Of a DNA stretch of 33,751 nucleotides, positions 28,610 through 33,751 are shown piece by piece. The DNA is taken from positions 1 through 33,751 of the forward strand of contig DAOTVC010000063.1 of assembly GCA_034437215.1 (NCBI GenBank), read 5' to 3'. Within the stretch, counting starts at the first letter, position 1; each line of letters starts with the position of its first letter. The notes under the pieces were generated by a model. That model did no database searches and was not told where the DNA came from. It saw only the letters and a program-made list of their open reading frames with translations. The position numbers were made by a program, and so were the translations under genes. This DNA comes from DAOTVC01 sp034437215. GTDB taxonomy: Bacteria > Chloroflexota > Anaerolineae > B4-G1 > SLSP01.

Positions 28610-30262
28610 ATGGCTAAGCAGCTAGAGTTTGGAACAGAAGCACGTGCAGCATTGAAGCGCGGCATGGACGTTCTCGCCGACGCAGTTGTGACCACCCTAG
28701 GCCCCAAGGGGCGCAACGTTGCCCTGGATAAGAAGTGGGGCTCCCCCACCATCACCCACGATGGTGTGACCGTCGCCAAGGAGATCGAGCTGGAGAAGCC
28801 CTTCGAGAACATGGGCGCGCAGCTCCTCAAGGAAGCGGCGACCAAGACCAACGATATCGCCGGTGACGGCACCACCACCGCGACCCTTCTGGCTCACGTC
28901 CTCATCGAGGAGGGCATGAAGAATGTCGCCGCCGGTGCCAACCCCATGCTGCTCAAGCGCGGGATCCTGGAAGCCGCCGAGAAGATCGCTGAGGCCATCC
29001 AGAACGCCGCCATCGAGGTCTCCACGAAGGAAGACATCGCCAACGTCGCTGCCATCTCCGCCCAGGACCGCGAGATCGGTGAGCTGATCGCCGAGGTCAT
29101 GGACAAGGTCGGCAAGGACGGCGTTATCACCGTCGAGGAGTCCAAGGGCTTGGCCTTCGAGACCGAGTACGTCGAGGGTATGCAGTTCGATCGTGGTTAC
29201 ATCAGCCCCTACTTCGTTACCGACGCCGAGAACATGGAAGCGGTCATCGAGGATGCCTACATCCTCATTCACGACAAGAAGATCTCCGCTGCTCAGGATC
29301 TCGTACCGATCCTGGAGAAGCTGGTGCAGAAGGGCGTCCGCAATCTGGTCATTATCTCCGAGGACGTCGACGGCGAAGCACTGGCGACCCTGGTCGTCAA
29401 CAAGCTGCGCGGTCTCCTCACCGCCCTGGCCATCAAGGCCCCCGGGTTCGGTGATCGCCGCAAGGCCATGCTTCACGACATCGCCACCCTGACCGGTGGT
29501 ACGGTCATCACCGAGGAAGAGGGCCGCAAGCTCGAGAGCGCCATGCTCGAAGACCTCGGTCACGCCGACAAGGTCATCTCCACCAAGGACGAGACCACTA
29601 TCGTCGGCGGTCAGGGCGAAGACAAGGCCATCATGGGCCGCGTCGAGCAGATCAAGGCCGAGATCGACCGCTCCACCTCCGACTACGACCGCGAGAAGCT
29701 CCAAGAGCGTCTGGCGAAGCTCGCCGGTGGCGTGGCCATCATCCGGGTGGGCGCAGCGACCGAGACCGAGCTGAAGGAGAAGAAGCACCGCGTCGAGGAC
29801 GCGCTCAGCGCGACCCGCGCCGCCGTCGAAGAGGGCATCGTCCCCGGTGGTGGTGTGGCTCTGCTCAACGTGCGGGACATTCTGGACGAGATCGAGATGA
29901 CCTACCCTGACGAGCAGACGGGCGTCAACATCCTGCGCAAGGCGCTGGAAATGCCCGTACGCCGGATCTCCGAGAACGCCGGACAGGACGGCGCCGTGAT
30001 TCTGGCCGACATCCGCCGCGCGCAGAAGGACGAGGACAACAACAACATCGGCTACGATGTCATGAGCGGTGAGTTCAAGGACATGGTGAAGGCCGGCATC
30101 ATCGACCCCGCCAAGGTGACCCGCGGTGCGTTGCTCAACGCTGCTTCCGTCGCCGCCATGGTGCTCAGCACCGAGGCGCTCATCACCGACATTCCTGAGG
30201 AAGAGCCTGCGATGCCTGCCGGCGGCGCCGGTGGCATGGGCGGCATGGGCGGTATGTACTAA
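28610..30262 (+). CDS. groEL: Chaperonin GroEL
   Basis: 550 residues, full length. ATP site DGTTTATLLA (near 86-96), TLGPKGRNVALDKKWGSPTITHDGVTVAKEIELE, the apical-domain VEGMQFDRGYISPYFVT, and GIVPGGGVALL in the C-terminal equatorial part, ending in GGM repeats (GGAGGMGGMGGMY). It folds proteins in two stacked seven-membered rings. GGGAGGAAAA lies before ATG. Only this groEL copy is seen; base composition matches the neighbourhood, so there is no sign of transfer. Confidence 0.98.
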   Translation: MAKQLEFGTEARAALKRGMDVLADAVVTTLGPKGRNVALDKKWGSPTITHDGVTVAKEIELEKPFENMGAQLLKEAATKTNDIAGDGTTTATLLAHVLIEEGMKNVAAGANPMLLKRGILEAAEKIAEAIQNAAIEVSTKEDIANVAAISAQDREIGELIAEVMDKVGKDGVITVEESKGLAFETEYVEGMQFDRGYISPYFVTDAENMEAVIEDAYILIHDKKISAAQDLVPILEKLVQKGVRNLVIISEDVDGEALATLVVNKLRGLLTALAIKAPGFGDRRKAMLHDIATLTGGTVITEEEGRKLESAMLEDLGHADKVISTKDETTIVGGQGEDKAIMGRVEQIKAEIDRSTSDYDREKLQERLAKLAGGVAIIRVGAATETELKEKKHRVEDALSATRAAVEEGIVPGGGVALLNVRDILDEIEMTYPDEQTGVNILRKALEMPVRRISENAGQDGAVILADIRRAQKDEDNNNIGYDVMSGEFKDMVKAGIIDPAKVTRGALLNAASVAAMVLSTEALITDIPEEEPAMPAGGAGGMGGMGGMY

Positions 30263-30291
30263 ACCGCTCCTCTTCTTTGATGTGCAACACC

Positions 30292-30328
30292 AAGCCCCCC
30301 GACCGCAAGGTCGGGGGGCTTCTCTTTT
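30292..30328 (+). terminator. Rho-independent terminator after groEL
   Basis: The 13-base stem AAGCCCCCCGACC / GGTCGGGGGGCTT with loop GCAA is followed by CTCTTTT. It lies between convergent groEL and the feoC-like gene and could also slow leftward transcripts, since the - strand side begins with a shorter T-poor tail. Confidence 0.93.
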
Positions 30329-30344
30329 CAAAGTCTTGCTTCAA

Positions 30345-30611
30345 CTACCGGTTGACGGCCCGTCTCCCCTTCTCCGTGAGGGACCAGAGGCGGGCGCCGC
30401 TCCCCGGACTCTCAACGTTGCAGAGGGCGCCGAGGGCGCACTCCGCGCAGCCCGCGGCGCACTGGGCCGCCTCCTGCAGGTAGCCCTGCCGCTTGAGCTG
30501 CTCCGCCATCGTGCGCACCATCTCGGGGGTGGTGTTGAGGGCCTGGGCCAGATCCTGCGGCGTCTGCAGCCGCTGTCCCCGGGCGATCTCCCGTAAAAGC
30601 GCCTGGAGCAT
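30345..30611 (-). CDS. FeoC-like winged-helix protein with Cys cluster
   Basis: 88 residues. An N-terminal winged helix (LQTPQDLAQALNTTPEMVRTMAEQLKRQGYL) is followed by C51, C55, C58 and C64 (CxxxCxxC-x5-C), the FeoC arrangement that can hold an oxygen-sensitive [Fe-S] cluster, then a wing-like WSLTEKGRRAV. FeoC helps stabilise or regulate FeoB. It follows feoB by three bases and ends just before the groEL terminator. Confidence 0.85.
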   Translation of the reverse strand: MLQALLREIARGQRLQTPQDLAQALNTTPEMVRTMAEQLKRQGYLQEAAQCAAGCAECALGALCNVESPGSGARLWSLTEKGRRAVNR

Positions 30612-30614
30612 CGC

Positions 30615-32633
30615 TCACCCCACCAGCAGTGTGCCCAGCTGGTAGACCAGCACACCCCCGCCGAGGGAGAGCCCCAGCAGCATCAGGAGGCTGAAGATGG
30701 TCCACTTCCATCCGACCTCCTGCTTGATGGTCGCTACCGTCGCCAGGCAGGGGATGAAGAGCATCTGCGTCACCAGCAGGGCCAGCGCGGCGGGCACCGA
30801 GAGGAGCGACGGCAGCGTCGTCTCCAGGTCACCGTAGAGGATGCCCAGCGTGGCGATGGTGTTCTCCTTGGCGATGAAGCTCGTCAGGAGGGCCGTCATC
30901 ATCTGCCAGTTCAGGCCCATCCACGCGCCCACGGGCTCGAGCCAGCGCCCGATCATCGATAGATAGCTCGTCGTCGCATCGCCCGTGGGGAAGTAGGAGA
31001 GAGCCCAGATGAAGAGGGAGACGCCCAGGATGATGGTCCCGGCCTTCTTGACGAAGGCGACGCTATGCTGCCAGACGTAGAGGCCGATGGTGCGGGGATT
31101 GGGCAGATGGTAGAGGGGCAGCTCCATGATGAAGGCGATCTGCTCCCCCTTGAGGATGAAGCGGTGCAGGAGCGCGCCCAGGACTGCCAGGAGGAGCAGG
31201 TTGCCCGCCACCAGCCCCCAGGTTACCAATCCCGCGTGCCGGGGGAAGAAGAGCGGGGTGAGGACGGTGACGACGGCGAGCCGCGCGGCGCAGGGTACCA
31301 GGGGCGCCAGGAGGACGGTGAGCAGCCTAGCCCGCTTGGTCTCCACGATGCGCGTGCCCAGAATGGAGGGGACGTTGCAGCCGAAGCCCAGCAGGAGGGG
31401 GATGAAGCTCTTGCCGTGCAGGCCCATGAGGTGCATGAAGCGGTCGGTGAGGTAGGCCACCCGCGCCATGTAGCCGGTGTCCTCGAGGAAAGCCAGGATC
31501 GCGAAGAAGATCACCAGGATGGGCAGGAAGGTGAGGACCATGCCCGCGCCGCCGACAACGCCGTCCGCCAGCAGGTCCACCATCCAGGGCGGCGCGCCGG
31601 TGAGGGCCTCGCGCAGGAGCGCCGCGCCTCCCTCCAGCAGGCCTGCCATCCAGTCCATCAGCGGGTTGCCGATGGCGTAGGTCAGCCAGAAGACGAAGCC
31701 GAGGACGGCGAGCAGGATCAGGCTGCCCCAGACGGGGTGGGTCAGTACGCTGTCGAGGCGAGAGGTCAGCCCCACCTGCCCCACTTGGGGACGCGCCACT
31801 GCTGCCCGGACCATGCGCTCGATCCACGCGTAGCGCGCACCGGCGATGTCGAGGATGGCGTCCTCGTGTTCGTAGAGGAGGCCATGCGCCCGTTCCCAGA
31901 CCTCCGCGGGCAGCTGCTCTCTCATCATGGAGAGCACCTCCTCGTCGCCCTCCAGCATCTTCAGCGCGACCCAGTCCACCGGGTAGGGCGCCGGCACGTG
32001 CCCGGCGACCAGCGCGATGATCTCCGACATCACCATCTGGTGGTTGGGCAGGATGGTGGGGCGCCGGGGCTCGTAATCGAGTTGCCCCTCCAGGAGGGCC
32101 TCGATGGCGGCGACGAGCGTCTGCAGCCCCTCGGAGCGGGCGGCGACCATGGGGACGACGGGTATGCCCAGCGCCGCCGCCAGCACCTTGGGCTCCACGA
32201 CGATCCCCTCCTGTTCCGCCACGTCCATCATGTTCAGCACGAGCACCACGGGGGCCGGCAGGAGCAGGAGCTCCGCCAGCAGGTAAAGGCTGCGCTCCAG
32301 GATGGCGGCGTCCACGACGGCGACGACGACGTCGGGGCGCTCGTGGATGATGAAGTCGCGGGCGATCCGCTCCTCCTCGGAGTTGGCAGTGAGGCTGTAG
32401 GTGCCGGGCAGATCGACGACGTCGTACTCTCTCTCCCCGTAGGTGAAGGTGCCCGTCTTCTGCTCGACGGTCTTGCCGGGCCAGTTGCCGACGTGCTGGC
32501 TGAGTCCGGTCAGGGCATTGAAGATGGTTGATTTGCCCACGTTGGGCTGCCCTGCCAGCGCGATGGTCGGCGTCGTTGTCGCGTCCCGCTCCGGGACGTG
32601 AGTCCTCGAATCAGTGGTGGGTAGGGTATACAT
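30615..32633 (-). CDS. feoB: Ferrous iron transport protein FeoB
   Basis: 672 residues. G-domain: G1 GQPNVGKST (28-36), G3 DLPG (74-77) and G4 NMMD (134-137), followed by the helical GDI-like spacer and, from about 310, two Gate segments and further helices (LPILVIFFAILAFLEDTGYMARVAYLTDRFMHLMGLHGKSFIPLLLGFGCNVPSILGTR is the FeoB core). It imports Fe2+ across the inner membrane, the main route in anoxic settings. It overlaps feoA by 23 bases; AGAGGATAG before the ATG supports this start. FeoA overlaps it upstream and FeoC follows. Confidence 0.97.
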   Translation of the reverse strand: MYTLPTTDSRTHVPERDATTTPTIALAGQPNVGKSTIFNALTGLSQHVGNWPGKTVEQKTGTFTYGEREYDVVDLPGTYSLTANSEEERIARDFIIHERPDVVVAVVDAAILERSLYLLAELLLLPAPVVLVLNMMDVAEQEGIVVEPKVLAAALGIPVVPMVAARSEGLQTLVAAIEALLEGQLDYEPRRPTILPNHQMVMSEIIALVAGHVPAPYPVDWVALKMLEGDEEVLSMMREQLPAEVWERAHGLLYEHEDAILDIAGARYAWIERMVRAAVARPQVGQVGLTSRLDSVLTHPVWGSLILLAVLGFVFWLTYAIGNPLMDWMAGLLEGGAALLREALTGAPPWMVDLLADGVVGGAGMVLTFLPILVIFFAILAFLEDTGYMARVAYLTDRFMHLMGLHGKSFIPLLLGFGCNVPSILGTRIVETKRARLLTVLLAPLVPCAARLAVVTVLTPLFFPRHAGLVTWGLVAGNLLLLAVLGALLHRFILKGEQIAFIMELPLYHLPNPRTIGLYVWQHSVAFVKKAGTIILGVSLFIWALSYFPTGDATTSYLSMIGRWLEPVGAWMGLNWQMMTALLTSFIAKENTIATLGILYGDLETTLPSLLSVPAALALLVTQMLFIPCLATVATIKQEVGWKWTIFSLLMLLGLSLGGGVLVYQLGTLLVG

Positions 32634-32865
32634 CTCTATCCTCTGCTTTCACGATAAGTACGCGTTGGGCCTCGCCCCTGCCCAGAGCAATCTGGGTGCC
32701 TCTGACCGAGACAATGATGGGCCCATGACGGCTGTTGCGCATCATGCGCACGGGCGCGCCCGGCGTAAATCCCAGCGTCGCCAGGCGGCTCTTGAAGCCG
32801 CGCCCTCCGTGTAGATCACGGACGACGCCCTGTTGTCCTGTCTGTAATTCGATGAGTGGCATCAT
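32611..32865 (-). CDS. feoA: FeoA domain protein
   Basis: 84 residues, an SH3-like FeoA: MPLIELQTGQQGVVRDLHGG, then RLATLGFTPGAPVRMMRNSRHGPIIVSVRGTQIALGRGEAQRVLI. It interacts with FeoB and is needed for iron uptake. Two adjacent ATG codons (32865, 32862) are possible starts; GAGGAG is 12-15 bases upstream, a little far. Its end overlaps feoB, so the pair is coupled. Confidence 0.93.
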   Translation of the reverse strand: MMPLIELQTGQQGVVRDLHGGRGFKSRLATLGFTPGAPVRMMRNSRHGPIIVSVRGTQIALGRGEAQRVLIVKAEDRDVYPTHH

Positions 32866-32886
32866 CTAAATATAATTCTCCTCAAT

Positions 32887-32970
32887 AGGATAGTGAGCCG
32901 TGAGCAGTGACGCAGAAATCGACTGCGTTTCACTGCCTGATCCCTGATTTCTCATCCCTAATCCCTTTCT
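32887..32970. repeat. Heptad-type repeats between dtxR-like gene and feoA
   Basis: AGTGAGC, CGTGAGC and AGTGACG units, then a hairpin (GCAGTGACGCAG / CTGCGTTTCACTGC), then CCTGATC, CCTGATT, TCTCATC and CCTAATC units. It is the same 7-nt period as elsewhere. The dtxR-like gene's last codons reach into it. I see no separate feoA promoter here. Confidence 0.6.
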
Positions 32971-33617
32971 GCCCCTTCACACGGCAGGGCCCAGATTACC
33001 CCGGCGACCTCCGTCGACAGCTCCGACAGCCTTTCGTCGATCTCCACCAGGGTGCCCGCGGTGGTGCGTTCCACCACCCGCAGGCAGCTGCTGGGACCGA
33101 TGCCCAGCGCGTGCAGCTGGTGCAGCACCGGAGGGCTCTCGGGGGAGATGCGCACGATACAACAGGTGGCCCCGTCCGCGTAGTCGGTAAGGGGGGCGCC
33201 CCGCTGTGCCGCCGCTCCCGGGTGGGTGGGGGCCCCGTGGGGGCAGGAATCCGGATTGCCCAGGAAGTCGGCGAGGCGCTCGGTGACCTTCTCGGGCGTG
33301 ACGTGCTCCAGCCGCTCGGCGACCTCGTGGGCCTCGTCCCAGGGAACCCCGAGGCTGTCGGTGAGGAAGCGCTCCCAGAGGCGGTGGCGGCGGAGCAGGG
33401 CGGCAGCGATGGTCGTCCCCTTCTCGGTCAGCGTGACCCCCCGGTAGGGGTGGTAAGTAACAAAGCCTCCCCGAGCGAGCTTCTGAACCATCTCGTGGAC
33501 CGAAACCCGCGAGTAGCCCAGGTAGCTCTGGAGCTGGGAGAGAGGCAGGGGGACGTCGGGGCTCTCCCGCAACCGGTAGATCCCGCCCAAGTAGTCCTCT
33601 ACGCTCTCTTTGACCAT
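32958..33617 (-). CDS. DtxR/MntR-family metal-dependent repressor
   Basis: 219 residues from ATG 33617 with AGGA close by; an upstream extension to 33701 would run through the promoter and operator, so I reject it. N-terminal winged helix VEDYLGGIYRL...LPLSQLQSYLGYSRVSVHEMVQKLARGGFVTY (about 6-56); dimerisation/metal part with ERFLTDSLGVPWDEAHEVAERLEH and the DSCPHG metal motif (C125, H127); C-terminal SH3/FeoA-like domain. With Fe2+ (or Mn2+) bound it represses uptake genes. It leads the feoABC genes at 92 bases distance and has its own promoter with an operator palindrome, so it likely represses itself and feo. Confidence 0.92.
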   Translation of the reverse strand: MVKESVEDYLGGIYRLRESPDVPLPLSQLQSYLGYSRVSVHEMVQKLARGGFVTYHPYRGVTLTEKGTTIAAALLRRHRLWERFLTDSLGVPWDEAHEVAERLEHVTPEKVTERLADFLGNPDSCPHGAPTHPGAAAQRGAPLTDYADGATCCIVRISPESPPVLHQLHALGIGPSSCLRVVERTTAGTLVEIDERLSELSTEVAGVIWALPCEGAERD

Positions 33618-33645
33618 TCCTGTCTCGCTCCTTGCTCTCGCTGTT

Positions 33646-33663
33646 TGTAAGGTATGCCTTACA
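33646..33663. promoter_or_regulatory. DtxR-type operator palindrome TGTAAGGTATGCCTTACA
   Basis: Seven-base arms TGTAAGG/CCTTACA with a four-base centre. It lies five bases after the -10, on the transcription start, between promoter and dtxR-like gene. The AGG...CCT core resembles known DtxR/IdeR boxes. Confidence 0.8.
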
Positions 33664-33668
33664 CTTGG

Positions 33669-33697
33669 ATTATAACGCCAACTTCTCTCCGTGTCAA
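33669..33697 (-). promoter_or_regulatory. Perfect consensus promoter of dtxR-feo unit
   Basis: On the - strand, TTGACA (33692-33697) and TATAAT (33669-33674) with a 17-base spacer, all ideal. A repressor site right on the start suits a strong promoter that must be shut off when iron is present. Confidence 0.9.
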
Positions 33698-33751
33698 ACA
33701 CTTTCTTAACTCGGATGACTATTGGACAACTTCCCCTAATATGGCATAATT

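Noticed and set aside
28697..30331. Leftward frame opposite groEL
   Set aside because: groEL is certain from sequence, and the opposite frame only mirrors its codon bias.
33618..33701. 28-residue N-terminal extension of the DtxR-like protein
   Set aside because: It would cover the operator and the -10/-35 region; the family begins at the MVKESVEDYL segment.

Overview
The window is GC-rich (roughly 65% by eye) bacterial DNA. Shine-Dalgarno sites are strong, GTG and TTG starts are common, and groESL is controlled by CIRCE. A MalT-type regulator, Opp-type permeases, M28 peptidases, S23/four-helix-bundle ORFs and an anaerobic ferredoxin/Hdr/Etf cluster occur together. This mix fits an uncultured, probably anaerobic member of the Chloroflexota (Anaerolineae-like). 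That placement is inferred from gene content; no rRNA is present.

Layout. 1-2407 (-): 5' part of a MalT/LuxR-type ATPase regulator that runs off the left edge. 2569-11606 (-): oppB-like permease, then an oppC-like permease fused to a degenerate M28 domain, an orphan Phd-type antitoxin, a small remnant-like membrane protein and a giant secreted or anchored protein with two M28 units, only the first with a full zinc site. 11837-14512 (+): HDAC-family deacetylase, a DUF4177-like protein and an epoxide-hydrolase-like enzyme. 14509-14749: a perfect consensus promoter, tRNA-fMet, a second CAU tRNA and a strong terminator. 14780-16551 (+): a polytopic membrane protein, an unknown 114-residue protein and an APRT-like phosphoribosyltransferase.

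16783-27710 (-) is one long electron-transfer cluster, transcribed right to left: korD, korA, korB, korC, a 1169-residue HdrA-MvhD protein, an HdrD/GlpC-like protein, etfA and etfB. Together these would feed electrons from 2-oxoacid oxidation through ferredoxin to an Hdr flavin/FeS hub and an electron-transfer flavoprotein. 28125-30328 (+): two CIRCE operators, groES, groEL and a terminator. 30345-33697 (-): dtxR-type regulator with its promoter and palindrome, feoA, feoB and feoC-like, a ferrous iron uptake unit.

The most unusual feature is a dense set of degenerate 7-nt tandem repeats ('heptads', e.g. TACTGCG or AGTTGCG), often as two inverted arrays facing each other. They sit between almost all genes of the kor-hdr-etf cluster. 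One inverted pair encloses an intact four-helix-bundle ORF and another encloses a decayed four-helix-bundle fragment. A related AT-rich insert with 16-bp perfect terminal inverted repeats carries a GxxExxY (PD-(D/E)XK-like) ORF. Heptad arrays also lie in frame inside hdrA and supply the last codons and stops of several genes. They look like small mobile or formerly mobile cassettes still colonising this region.
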